Assembly (NCBI RefSeq): GCF_030068545.1
Contig: NZ_JASJOR010000009.1
Coordinates: forward strand, 214,317 to 278,316
Direction: 5' to 3'
From: Xanthocytophaga flava
GTDB taxonomy: Bacteria > Bacteroidota > Bacteroidia > Cytophagales > 172606-1
Length of the DNA: 64,000 nucleotides
Shown here: positions 18,532-26,854 of the stretch, one piece after another
Layout of the letters: each line of letters begins with the position of its first letter
Position numbering within the stretch: the stretch's first letter is position 1
Translations under genes and position numbers: made by a program
The notes under the pieces: model-generated
What the model was told of the DNA's origin: nothing
What the model saw: the letters and a program-made list of their open reading frames with translations, nothing else
Database searches by the model: none

Positions 18532-19659
18532 TTATTTGTGATAGGCTCCATACCGTGGAATTTCCACAAAGAAAGTACTTCCTGCATTCTCCTTACTTTC
18601 AAACCAGATTTTTCCCTGATGCCATTCTACAATGGTTTTGATAATAGACATACCTAGGCCAACGGTTACTTCTTTTCGTAAACCCGGTCGGCGTGCTTTG
18701 GTAAACTTATCAAACAAGGAAGCATGATACTTCTCTGGGATACCAATCCCATTGTCTTTGACAGTAAGCCGAATGGTATCGGTTTGTTCGTTATCGTCGA
18801 TTGAGACAGTAATTACCCCATCATCAGAAGTAAACTTGATGGCATTGGAAAGAAGATTGTTGATAATTTGCACAAACTTCACTTCGTCAATTACAGCGTA
18901 GATAGTTGGGTCAGAATGGGTAAAATGAAACGTTTTCTGCAGATACTGCTCAGATCGCTGCATCTCCTCCAGCATCTGTCCTACAATTTCGACCAGATTT
19001 ACGCGTGTCTTCACCAAGTCTGACTCTGCTGATTCCAGAAATTCCTGTTCTATGAAGTCCCGGATTATCTTAATGCTACGTTTACTGGTCTGGGTAATCA
19101 GGTCGATTAGCCTGCTGATGTCTTCATTTTTATATGATTGGATGGCAGTGGATATAACCGAAGATAACGACTGGATAGTAGCCAGCGGACCTGCCAGATC
19201 ATGCGAAAGGATTTGCAGAATAGCATTTTTCTTATTGGCATGTCTGCTCTCCAATTCTATATAGTGCCTCCGGGCAGTGATATCTTCTGCCGTACCCGTA
19301 ATCAGGCGTGTATGGTGTTGATCAGTAATCAATAGTGGCTTTACCTGTAGCCATTTAATGGTCTCATCAGCTAAGGCAATCCGAAATTCAAGGTTCTTGT
19401 TCGCTTCTCCTGTCGGGTTATCTTCTCCGGAAAGCAACTTTTGATAAGCTTCTTCCAGATACGATTGGTCGTCAGCATCAAGCAAAGAAAAAAGATCAGT
19501 ATATAAAAGACCTTCACGGCTTCGGTCAAAAATCTGTTCAAACGCAGGGCTGAGGTAAAGAAACTGTTTTGTATCCGGGTCGAAAATAAAAACTATCAAA
19601 TCATTCTGCTCTGCTAGCTGATAAAGGGTATTGCTTACTAAAGAATCATGAGACTCCAT
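18532..19659 (-). CDS. PAS-containing sensor histidine kinase
   Basis: 375 residues: one PAS domain (about 12-130, ending AEDITARR), HisKA with phosphoacceptor His153 in LSHDLAGPL, and HATPase_c (about 250-370) with NLLSNAIKF, DNGIGI and VGLGMSII. No signal peptide or membrane helix, so cytosolic. It lies in the same orientation as the 1063-residue kinase and the response regulator at 20451, but separated by gaps of 570 and 790 bases, so a single operon is not certain. Confidence 0.9.
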   Translation of the reverse strand: MESHDSLVSNTLYQLAEQNDLIVFIFDPDTKQFLYLSPAFEQIFDRSREGLLYTDLFSLLDADDQSYLEEAYQKLLSGEDNPTGEANKNLEFRIALADETIKWLQVKPLLITDQHHTRLITGTAEDITARRHYIELESRHANKKNAILQILSHDLAGPLATIQSLSSVISTAIQSYKNEDISRLIDLITQTSKRSIKIIRDFIEQEFLESAESDLVKTRVNLVEIVGQMLEEMQRSEQYLQKTFHFTHSDPTIYAVIDEVKFVQIINNLLSNAIKFTSDDGVITVSIDDNEQTDTIRLTVKDNGIGIPEKYHASLFDKFTKARRPGLRKEVTVGLGMSIIKTIVEWHQGKIWFESKENAGSTFFVEIPRYGAYHK

Positions 19660-20015
19660 ATAGATATTTTTTGTATGCTGATGAACGTTGTATGGATAGT
19701 TTTACAAGATAAAAGTAGTGCCAGAGAGTACTATCTGATCCCCTTCCTTCTTACGGGCTGGTTGGAGACGCTTTCACTTATTCGCTCTTAAAGTAACAAA
19801 TAACATGCTGCTAATCAATAGCAAACAGGTGGCATATTAGGATAATATTTTCACATTACCGGAAAATTCTTTCAGTATTATTTTAGCAGATACAGCTATT
19901 TCGATTCTACACAAGTTATTTCCTGTTGGGCAACAGGGGAAAATGGTATTTGTAGAATATTACCTCGGGTATACTATTTTATAGCCTTTATGTATAAATT
20001 CTATTTATGTAGTCT
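19660..20015. other. Intergenic region, nothing recognised
   Basis: Divergent gap between the PAS kinase and a small hypothetical gene. It is AT-rich. A short hairpin (CCTGTTGGGCAACAGG near 19922-19937) is the only structure noted. It probably holds promoters for both genes. Confidence 0.4.
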
Positions 20016-20336
20016 ATGACTGAAATCGAGATTGATAAAATAGCAAAACAGTTGCAATTATTTCTGCTGAGTGATACGCTTCGCCCTGTTTTTTGCTCTT
20101 ACCTTCAATACCAGATTGAATATAACTCCATTGTACAAGGTCAGCCAACTCCTGTATCTGTAGAAAGACGCTTGGATCTTGAGCAGCAACTCCATACTAT
20201 CAAACCTGTTTTACAGAATGCACTCCTGCAGGTAGATCTGACAGCTGCAAAAAGTAGTGTCATTTCTTCCCTTTCCGATTGGCCGGATCTACATTTAATA
20301 GCACTCTGGCAATTATTCAGAGAGGTAACAACCTAA
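20016..20336 (+). CDS. Hypothetical 106-residue protein
   Basis: Unrecognised. It is soluble and probably helical, with LQLFLLSDTLRPVFCSYLQYQ at the start and LHLIALWQLFREV at the end, and no signal peptide. It lies just before a fossil of a kinase C-terminal region and convergent to the response regulator. It might be a fast-evolving accessory of the signalling cluster, but nothing in its sequence shows this. Confidence 0.45.
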   Translation: MTEIEIDKIAKQLQLFLLSDTLRPVFCSYLQYQIEYNSIVQGQPTPVSVERRLDLEQQLHTIKPVLQNALLQVDLTAAKSSVISSLSDWPDLHLIALWQLFREVTT

Positions 20337-20363
20337 ACACTATCCTGGACAATTTCTTACAAA

Positions 20364-20438
20364 CTAGTTCCTGTTCTGCTGAAGGAATATGGATTGGATA
20401 AAGCCATCAGAGATTTTGTATACACTTTTCGGGGACGA
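20364..20438 (+). pseudogene. Fossil fragment of a HisKA_3-type kinase
   Basis: Reads LVPVLLKEYGLDKAIRDF, a near match to residues 1890-1907 of the giant kinase (LVPILLKEYGLDKAIKDF, encoded around 13819-13872). The DNA is clearly similar over about 70 bases and then diverges. It has no start and no surrounding domain. It is either the last trace of a deleted paralogue or a short ectopic duplication from the 8150-14233 gene. Confidence 0.7.
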
Positions 20439-20450
20439 TGGTGTAACAGC

Positions 20451-20864
20451 CTAAGCCTCAAATAATACAGCTGTTTGTGTCCAGAAGTCATGGGTGTGTG
20501 CTACCATTCTAATGAGTTCTTCATAGTCTGAAGGCTTAATTAGATAACAGTTGGCTCCCAGTTGGTAACATTCACAAATCTCCGATATGTTAGTAGAAGT
20601 AGAGTAAATGAGTACAGGAACCCCATACCATCGGCTGTCTGATCTGAGTTCTCGCAATGCTTGCTTACCGTTCATGCGAGGCATATTCAGATCCAATAGT
20701 ACAAAGGCGGGGAGGTCTGAATCCTGGTTTTGTTCCAGATAGTGAATCAGCTCTAATCCGTCACCAAGAAACACCAATGGATTATCAATTTCATTTTCTT
20801 TAAATGCGATCTGCAAGAGAAATTTGTCTTCCGGATCGTCGTCTACAATCAGAATTTTGCGCAT
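20451..20864 (-). CDS. Single-domain response regulator (receiver only)
   Basis: 137 residues, one receiver domain and no output domain. The acidic pocket is DDD at residues 8-10, the phosphoacceptor is Asp58 in VLLDLNMP, the switch Ser/Thr lies in YSTS at about 88-91, and the conserved Lys110 is in LIKPSD. It belongs to the Rcp1-like group that follows phytochrome and multi-PAS kinases and relays phosphate or acts by protein contact. The gene lies in the same orientation as, and upstream of, the two HisKA kinases, which makes it their likely partner. Confidence 0.92.
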   Translation of the reverse strand: MRKILIVDDDPEDKFLLQIAFKENEIDNPLVFLGDGLELIHYLEQNQDSDLPAFVLLDLNMPRMNGKQALRELRSDSRWYGVPVLIYSTSTNISEICECYQLGANCYLIKPSDYEELIRMVAHTHDFWTQTAVLFEA

Positions 20865-21320
20865 AGAATCAGTAGGGATAAACCGCGACTATATACAAGA
20901 AGGCGGACAAGTGAATAGAAACTAATTAGTTCTATTGTAGTTGTAAGAATAAAGCGAAAATGTTGAACGTATACTAGTAAAGAGATTTTCAGCACAGACA
21001 ACAGTTTTGGCTAAAGACGAACAAGAACAGTAAAACAGGCAAAGACGGGAGTGTCCAATTCAGAACTCTTTACAAAAGAGATACGATGTAGTGCCAATGG
21101 ATTTCTTATGTATAAGAAGGATGCAGGCAAACAAATAACAAACAACTTAGAATGCGTATACTAGCAAGCGATAGTAGTATAATGCATAAACGTGGTAATT
21201 GGTTCATACTAGCTTCAACTTTCCAAAAATACAGTTTCTATTCCTTCTTTACTTTAGTCAAAACAATAAATAAACTCAAACAAAGAGCTTTCTCAAATAA
21301 AAAGCTTTCTCAAATATTAA
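20865..21320. other. Intergenic region, nothing recognised
   Basis: No ORF of merit. It is AT-rich with CGTATACTAG appearing twice (about 20968 and 21152). It is followed by the family B repeat at 21321. Confidence 0.4.
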
Positions 21321-21570
21321 CATAAATCATCCCGAATTTTGAGTAAAGGATGTGATTGAGAAAGTAAGACCAAATGTCAGAAAGAGAGCAAGCCGACTTC
21401 AATCGTGGATGGTGGTGTAGGTGCGCTGGCAATCTTTTCTCCGCGAAGTTGGCTTTGACTCAGTGGGTGTAGGATCGGAGAAAAGGTCCTTTTTTGCGGC
21501 TGGCACACATCCTGGCCCAACAAATTCTCATTTGATGCCCTTTTTTGGACAAGCAAAAAATGAAGAGGGT
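21321..21570 (+). repeat. Dispersed repeat family B, longest copy
   Basis: Matches the reverse complement of 2622-2835 along most of its length. It contains an internal inverted repeat CTTTTCTCCG (21437-21446) and CGGAGAAAAG (about 21475-21485). About 45 bases not present in the first copy sit between the palindrome and the GGACAAGCAAAAAATGAAG end. Overlapping reading frames are short and differ between copies, so coding is unlikely. Confidence 0.75.
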
Positions 21571-21811
21571 GGTCTGTACTGGTCATTATCTATGTTCTCC
21601 ATTCTCTTTTCCTGGGCAAAGGTTCTGAAATAATAATAACTGGAATAGTGTAAATCCCTCTCAATCTACTTAGTAACCATCTGATAGATGTGTTTTTCAT
21701 ACTATCATACATCTGAGATGTTTGGACCACTATTCAAAATATTATCTTTCTGTTTTATGGTAGCTTTGCCTTATCTCTCTTCTTCACTCAATTTAATCTA
21801 CATTACTCTTA

Positions 21812-22411
21812 ATGAAAACTATGCGCAAAACATTACAATTTTCAGCTTATGCCTTATTAGGGTTAACATTACTTTTAGGCGCCTGTAAAAAAGATGATGA
21901 AGTAGCTCCAACAGAAACACCTTTTGCTACTTTTATGGCTGATAGTACGACAACCAGCTATATTTTTGATGAGGGAGAAACTTTGGAAGTAGGTTATACT
22001 TTCAAATCAAGTAAAACGGGTAAGATCGTTCACTTAGGAACACATATGCCAAAAGCAGGTAGCTACCAGGTAACGTTGTGGGATGTGGAAGCTAAGAAAT
22101 CAATCACTCAGGTAACTGTAACTCAATCGAAAGATGCTACCTCAGCAACCGCAAACATTAGCGAAGTTGCACTTACGGCTAATAAAGAATATGCCATTAC
22201 TGTTTACAATAATGGGGCACCTTTTTACATAAACTATTTAAAATCATATACCGAGCAAAGACAAACAAGTTCAAAATATGATGTGTTTCCTGTAACAAAA
22301 GGCAATATTACCTTTGTCTCTACTATCTATGGTAGTACCAAATCGACATATCCTGAATTGACTTATAATCAATCAGTATATGGATTTCCTGAATTTGGTA
22401 TTCGTTTCTAA
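21812..22411 (+). CDS. Lipoprotein with a DUF4082-like beta domain
   Basis: 199 residues with a lipoprotein signal whose lipobox LLGAC gives Cys25, followed by KKDDE, a charged stretch common after the Cys in exported Bacteroidota lipoproteins. The body resembles DUF4082-type beta sandwiches: TGKIVHLGTHMPKAG, YQVTLWD and LTANKEYAITVYNNG. It is probably anchored in the outer membrane or exposed at the surface. The start is ATG 21812; the next Met, three codons on, also fits. It is a single gene with a strong terminator 30 bases after the stop. Confidence 0.75.
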   Translation: MKTMRKTLQFSAYALLGLTLLLGACKKDDEVAPTETPFATFMADSTTTSYIFDEGETLEVGYTFKSSKTGKIVHLGTHMPKAGSYQVTLWDVEAKKSITQVTVTQSKDATSATANISEVALTANKEYAITVYNNGAPFYINYLKSYTEQRQTSSKYDVFPVTKGNITFVSTIYGSTKSTYPELTYNQSVYGFPEFGIRF

Positions 22412-22441
22412 GAAAGTTGATTTTTCAGTTTAAAGTATATA

Positions 22442-22478
22442 AAAGCGAGTTAGTATATACTGACTCGCTTTTTCTTTT
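22442..22478 (+). terminator. Rho-independent terminator of the lipoprotein gene
   Basis: AAAGCGAGT at 22442-22450 pairs with ACTCGCTTT at 22463-22471 around a self-complementary AGTATATACT centre. A T-rich run (TTCTTTTC) follows. Confidence 0.8.
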
Positions 22479-22603
22479 CAGAATTTGTTAACCAGGCATT
22501 GAAATCGGTTCGTTTTGATGGATCGATACCACAACATACAATGAAGCCTTTGCATAGTTTCTTCTCATCCGAAATTTTTAGCTCTGCCAGATTAATTTGA
22601 CAA

Positions 22604-22826
22604 TTAGTCTATTCGCTCACAGCTGTAGCCAAGATCTACCATGTAATTGATTATTATCTCCTGTCCCTATACCCAAGTGATTGGCTTCAACTCTGAATAT
22701 GTTATCTTCATCTTCCAGGTCAAAGTTAATTTTATACAAAGGATAGACAGCTAAAAAAGAAGCAATGATTCTTTTGGCATCTTTGTCATTTTGAACATTA
22801 GTCTTAAAGATTTCAACCGTTTTCAT
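22604..22826 (-). pseudogene. Small conserved protein gene with a C-terminal frameshift
   Basis: The frame from ATG 22826 starts MKTVEIFKTNV and continues INFDLEDEDNIFRVEAN, the pattern of short (about 70-75 residue) Bacteroidota proteins that end in a helix of the form IIxxLxxxGFxCExL. The open frame instead ends at 22617 with an unrelated tail (NNQLHGRSWLQL). Shifting frame near 22655 gives EIIINYMVDLGYSCERID and a stop at 22604, restoring the expected ending. A one-base indel in the genome or assembly is the simplest reading. The function is unknown; the fold may be HMA-like. Confidence 0.6.
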
Positions 22827-22970
22827 AAGAAATGTATAAACACAATCAAAGCCAGGTCTGAGTGGATAAAGTGTATAGTATACTTTGTAAAGGCTTCAAA
22901 ATCTACTATCTCGATCCTTTACAAAGTAGCCTATACTCCTTCAGTAGAGTTCAATGGATTCGGCAAGGAG

Positions 22971-23906
22971 TTAAAACCGATACTTGATGCCTGCACCGAA
23001 TATAAGGTTTGTGCTCAGGCTATGGTAAGGATATTTTGTGAACATATTCTTTATGTCTTTCTCTGCATAGGCAAAACTTCTCAACGCTGTAAAGCCAATA
23101 GTTGCAGTGTAGCCGAAGTGCCCTCTGGTATATGTTCCGGAAAGCTCAAATGGCAGCTGCCAATAGTTCATTAAACGATTGTTTATTTCATTTTTACGTT
23201 CAACGTCGTATGAAATAGTGTATGGTTTAAATGCAAAGCCAAGTTTGAAATGATCATTATACTGATAACCTACTCCAATAGTATAAGCAAGCCCATTGCC
23301 TTCGTCAGGGACACGGATATCAACATTGAAGCGCCTCCCAAAATTCCAATAAACAGATAATGCTGGCCAGAACATAGGTTTGCCCAGGTTATTATGGATT
23401 ATGGCTCCAAACCCTAACCTGAATCTTGGCGAAAACTGCCTGATAAATTGTACACCACCCGTAAGAAAGAGATCGTTGTAGTCAACAGAAATAAAATCTG
23501 TATTTAACGCTGAATTGAGAAATAGCGTATACGCCCATGTTTTATTTATTGACGCATAATAGGAAATGCCCGCACTAATGGAATACAGGTCATCGGGAAG
23601 TATTTGTTTGTTATATCCCGAATTTGAGAAAGGGGTTTTCTTTCCAAAAAATGCCCCATTCAGTAGTTTTACTTTTCCGGTAGTGGTATCAATCTTTTTG
23701 TAGAGACTGATATGAGAACTTAGGGTAAACTCAACCTGGCGGCTACTCCCAATTCTGGAACTACTGTCCATTGGCGGAACATACCTGGACGTAGGATGAT
23801 ATTTTGCATTAATTTCAACATCATTCCCTTGTGCACTACAGAAACAGGGAACACAAATAATCAGGCTTACGAATACTCTTAGCCAATTAAAACGGAGATT
23901 TCTCAT
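22971..23906 (-). CDS. Outer-membrane beta-barrel protein (DUF6268-like)
   Basis: 311 residues with a signal peptide (about 1-25, ending CFCSAQ). The rest shows alternating aromatic/polar strands typical of outer-membrane barrels and ends in KYRF, the terminal Phe used by the BAM machinery. Patterns such as GFGAIIHNNLGKPMFWPALSVYWNFGRR resemble DUF6268-type proteins. It probably sits in the outer membrane; its cargo is unknown. It lies upstream of, but not overlapping, the frameshifted small gene, and 94 bases downstream of the AraC gene in the same direction. Confidence 0.75.
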   Translation of the reverse strand: MRNLRFNWLRVFVSLIICVPCFCSAQGNDVEINAKYHPTSRYVPPMDSSSRIGSSRQVEFTLSSHISLYKKIDTTTGKVKLLNGAFFGKKTPFSNSGYNKQILPDDLYSISAGISYYASINKTWAYTLFLNSALNTDFISVDYNDLFLTGGVQFIRQFSPRFRLGFGAIIHNNLGKPMFWPALSVYWNFGRRFNVDIRVPDEGNGLAYTIGVGYQYNDHFKLGFAFKPYTISYDVERKNEINNRLMNYWQLPFELSGTYTRGHFGYTATIGFTALRSFAYAEKDIKNMFTKYPYHSLSTNLIFGAGIKYRF

Positions 23907-24000
23907 TTTTACAATATCTTTTTTTGCAAAAGTGAGACTAATCTGGTCATTGATCTTTCGTAAAAAGGAGTAAGAGTTTCGTAAAAGGGATTTAAATCAC

Positions 24001-24984
24001 CTAACGAAATTTATTAGGCGATACACCATAAAACTTTTTGAACGCATCACTGAAATGACTTGGAGTGGCAAATCCTGCTTCGTAGGCAATTTGGGTGATA
24101 GACTTTGTCTCCAGTGCAAGTTGCTGAGCTGCATAGGTTAGTCTTGCTTCTTTTAAGTAGTTGAAAACAGGCTGTCCAAAAAGGAATTTGAATCCAAATT
24201 TTAATTTATACACGTTCAATCCCACCTGATGGCTAAGCGAATGCAAAGTGAAATTTGCAGACAAATCTGAAAGTAGAATATCTCTGACGTCATGCAGTTT
24301 TTTGATATCCATAGCGCTTAATTTTTTGCCATGGATCAGCGTTTCTTCTTTATGAAGTTGACCAATCTGTAAGGCCAGTAATTCCAAAACTTTTGACTCA
24401 GTCAAGAGCCGTTCTACGGCTGTGTTATATCCTGTTTGACCCAAACTCTGTAAAAGCTGTAGCATTTGTAAATTCAGGCGAAGATTGGACGCACTACCTA
24501 ACACAAAGCTTTGTCCCCCTGCAACAGTTGAGGCAATCTTGTCCATAACCTTACCACCTCCATCACTCATTTCCATAAAATACCTGGGTGCAAAGCTTAC
24601 GATAGTAAGTCGTAAGTCAGTCTGCTTTTTGAACAACGTTTCGGTGGTATTGTAAGAGTTATAAATCAGGTTATGTTGCAAAGCGCCTATTTCCCACCGA
24701 TCTCCAGTATACGATTCAGATTGGATAATACCTTTTTCAACAAAAAAAAGACTAACAACATTTGGTGCATCAAAGGTTTGAAGCGAAATGTCTTCTAACA
24801 CATTTACAGTGTGTCTGGCAATATGGGTGCCATTGTACCTGATTTCATGGGCACTACTTTTCCAAAAACTCTCATTGCTGGAGTATTTTAGTTTACTATA
24901 TGCTTGAAACGACAAGTCATTTTCTGAAATGCTCTCTGTCTCAGATATGACACGATTATCGCTGCCTGAAATAACTACCCTCAT
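24001..24984 (-). CDS. AraC-family transcriptional regulator (PchR-like)
   Basis: 327 residues with an N-terminal ligand-type domain and a C-terminal double helix-turn-helix (about 225-327). The signature SITQIAYEAGFATPSHFSDAFKKFYGVSPNKFR is complete, and the first HTH has FTLHSLSHQVGLNVYKLKFGFK, typical of PchR-like regulators of iron or nutrient uptake genes. The outer-membrane barrel gene lies directly downstream on the same strand, so it may be the target. No operator repeats were clear. Confidence 0.9.
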   Translation of the reverse strand: MRVVISGSDNRVISETESISENDLSFQAYSKLKYSSNESFWKSSAHEIRYNGTHIARHTVNVLEDISLQTFDAPNVVSLFFVEKGIIQSESYTGDRWEIGALQHNLIYNSYNTTETLFKKQTDLRLTIVSFAPRYFMEMSDGGGKVMDKIASTVAGGQSFVLGSASNLRLNLQMLQLLQSLGQTGYNTAVERLLTESKVLELLALQIGQLHKEETLIHGKKLSAMDIKKLHDVRDILLSDLSANFTLHSLSHQVGLNVYKLKFGFKFLFGQPVFNYLKEARLTYAAQQLALETKSITQIAYEAGFATPSHFSDAFKKFYGVSPNKFR

Positions 24985-25136
24985 TGGCTATACGTACTAA
25001 TAGTATTATACATTTTTATGTACCTCAACTCTTACTGTTAAAATTGTACGAAAATACAAAAATACAGTGGTCTTTGCTTGTTCAAATCCTGCTTTGTTAC
25101 CTTTTCGATTTAATACTCAGTATTTTTAATCTCCCT

Positions 25137-25393
25137 GAGAGGTTGTCTAAATTAGTATTAAAGAGGCGAAAAGAGCAGATTTTAGAGCGGACCAAGCGTG
25201 TTTTGAGGGGCATAGCCAGCGGCTACGGGCCGAGAAATGGACGAAATCGTAGCACAAAAGATGCTTTTTAGCTTCAATCCCCAAGTTGGTGTTATCACCA
25301 ACATGAACGATGGGAAACAACTCGTTGGTGATAACACCAACGATGGGCAGAAAAGATGCCTTTGCAGCTTTTAAGATTATTTTAGACAATCTC
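25137..25393. mobile_element. MITE-like element, copy 1 (257 bases)
   Basis: Ends are inverted repeats: GAGAGGTTGTCTAAATTAG on the left and, read inwards from the right, GAGATTGTCTAAAATAATC. Inside are two opposed copies of GTTGGTGTTATCACCAAC (25285-25302 and 25324-25341) that could form hairpins or pair with each other. The inner block GCACAAAAGATGCTTTTTAG recurs in copy 2 in opposite orientation. There is no coding frame. Confidence 0.75.
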
Positions 25394-25555
25394 TAACTCC
25401 TCAAAGTAAAAAAATCCTGGTTTTCCGGGATTGACTCTTCCTACCCATTGCCCTAGTTTTGCTTCTGTAGCTGATCAAAGATCAGGACTACTTAAAAGTG
25501 GCAGCTAACCTGCCTTATTCAATCATTTTTTCACAGACCCTACCTGTTACATACT

Positions 25556-25984
25556 ATGAAAAGATACCTGATTTGTCTTTGTTTATTCTTTTCGTTGGGA
25601 TACAGTATAGCCCAGCAAGCTGCTTTGAAAGCAGGCAACAAGGTTTTTGTAGAGAATACCTCTAAAAATGAAAATGCTATCCACACCGCCGAGCAGTTGG
25701 AGGCACAACTTAAAGAGTGGGGATACTGGAAGGTAGTTGACAAGAAAGAAGCAGCAGACTTTCAAATCAAAATCGATGTTACCGCATCTAAGGGCATCAC
25801 CTTAACCTCCTGGGGTGGAACTTCTGTTATGCTGGTGGCTAAACTGATCGATCCGAAGGGAGAAGTAATGTGGGAATCCAATGCCTATAAATCAAGCCCA
25901 AATGGTACTAACGGATTTAATTCCAGCAAAGCAGTAGTAAACAAGCTCATACGTGAACTGAAAAGTAAGTTTGCAGGAAAATAA
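25556..25984 (+). CDS. Small secreted protein of unknown function
   Basis: 142 residues, signal peptide about 1-19 (ending GYSIAQ). The mature part carries KVFVENTSKNENAIHTAEQL, LKEWGYWKVVDKKEAADFQI and GEVMWESNAYKS, a pattern suggestive of small periplasmic alpha/beta domains that join an ageing-like LPS/lipoprotein fold, but no named family is certain. It is monocistronic; the nearest neighbours are unrelated. Confidence 0.6.
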   Translation: MKRYLICLCLFFSLGYSIAQQAALKAGNKVFVENTSKNENAIHTAEQLEAQLKEWGYWKVVDKKEAADFQIKIDVTASKGITLTSWGGTSVMLVAKLIDPKGEVMWESNAYKSSPNGTNGFNSSKAVVNKLIRELKSKFAGK

Positions 25985-26440
25985 ATTGCTGATAATACAA
26001 GCATGATTTATTCCGACTGTTGTATCTGAATAAAACCCAAGTCTATGTTTTTAAAATGTGGGCTTGGGGTAATTTTTGAGAACTATTCTCTCTTCATTTG
26101 TTTATTGTCTCTTTCTTAATTCTTCCTACCATATTACTTTTTTGTCACACCACAGCGTGATAATCCAAAAAGGAAACTTTTTCCGATCCTTCAATCCGAT
26201 AAAGAAAACTCCCTCCCTGTCCTTCTGAAAGAAACTCCCCTCCACACCTGTCACGACTTGCTTGCCACGCAACGGCGTGGGCCTGAGCGGGACATGTGTG
26301 ACAAATAGAGTGATCTCTGGTTTCTGATAAAAAATGGCAATTCAAGCCGAAAATAGTGTAAAAGTTTTTAGCACCTTAGACATACGGTTGTCTCACTACC
26401 AAATTACGTTTGCTCCTGATCATTTAATTCATCAAAAATT
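25985..26440. repeat. Intergenic region with a degenerate GTCCTTCTGAAAG-type module
   Basis: GTCCTTCTGAAAGAAAC begins at 26219, followed by a TGTCACGACTTG segment, a hairpin GCCACGC-AACG-GCGTGGGC around 26264-26282, and GTGACAAATAGAGTG at about 26298-26312. These pieces also occur in the elements at 14505 and 53026. The right-hand GAAGGAC end is not recognisable, so this copy is decayed or rearranged. No gene is seen. Confidence 0.55.
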
Positions 26441-26812
26441 ATGACAACACAACAAGTAGCAAACCGGTATTATGAGCTCATCCAGAAAAACCTTTATGAG
26501 CAAATTCAAAATGAACTTTACGCTCCGAATGCCGTCAGTATTGAGCCTGAAAACGACTCTAAGCTTCCTTTGGTAGTGACAGGAATAGACGCACTCAGAC
26601 AAAAAGAAAGTCTTTTTTTCTCTCAGGTTGAGCAAATGCACAGCAGCTACATGAGTGAACTGGTTGTTTCTACCTTCTTTTTCTCAATGATGACAGGAAT
26701 GGATGTTACCATGCAAGGCAAACCCAGAAAGAACAAAGAGCAAATCTGTGTATTCGAAGTTCGTAATGGTAAAATTGTCAAAGAACAGTTTTTCTATGAC
26801 GATTTTGCCTGA
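26441..26812 (+). CDS. NTF2/SnoaL-like domain protein
   Basis: 123 residues covering one NTF2-like cone. It begins with the helix VANRYYELIQKNLYEQIQNELYA and ends with the paired strands ICVFEVRNGKIVKEQFFYDD, typical of SnoaL-like proteins. It is a cytoplasmic enzyme or ligand carrier of unknown substrate. It is convergent with the WYL-type regulator at 26853 and shares its terminator hairpin. Whether the two are functionally linked is not shown. Confidence 0.75.
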   Translation: MTTQQVANRYYELIQKNLYEQIQNELYAPNAVSIEPENDSKLPLVVTGIDALRQKESLFFSQVEQMHSSYMSELVVSTFFFSMMTGMDVTMQGKPRKNKEQICVFEVRNGKIVKEQFFYDDFA

Positions 26813-26821
26813 TTACTCCTG

Positions 26822-26854
26822 AAAACTGGCCAGCGCTTCGTGCTGGCCAGTTTT
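26822..26854. terminator. Bidirectional terminator hairpin
   Basis: A perfect 13-base stem, AAAACTGGCCAGC at 26822-26834 and its complement at 26842-26854, encloses a 7-base loop with TTCG. The A/T ends serve both strands. It lies between convergent genes, and its right arm overlaps the stop codon of the WYL regulator by two bases. Confidence 0.85.

Noticed and set aside
25285..25341. Integron attC sites
   Set aside because: The hairpins lack the R''/R' core pair and unpaired spacer bases of attC, are intergenic in mixed contexts rather than bordering gene cassettes, and no integrase is present.
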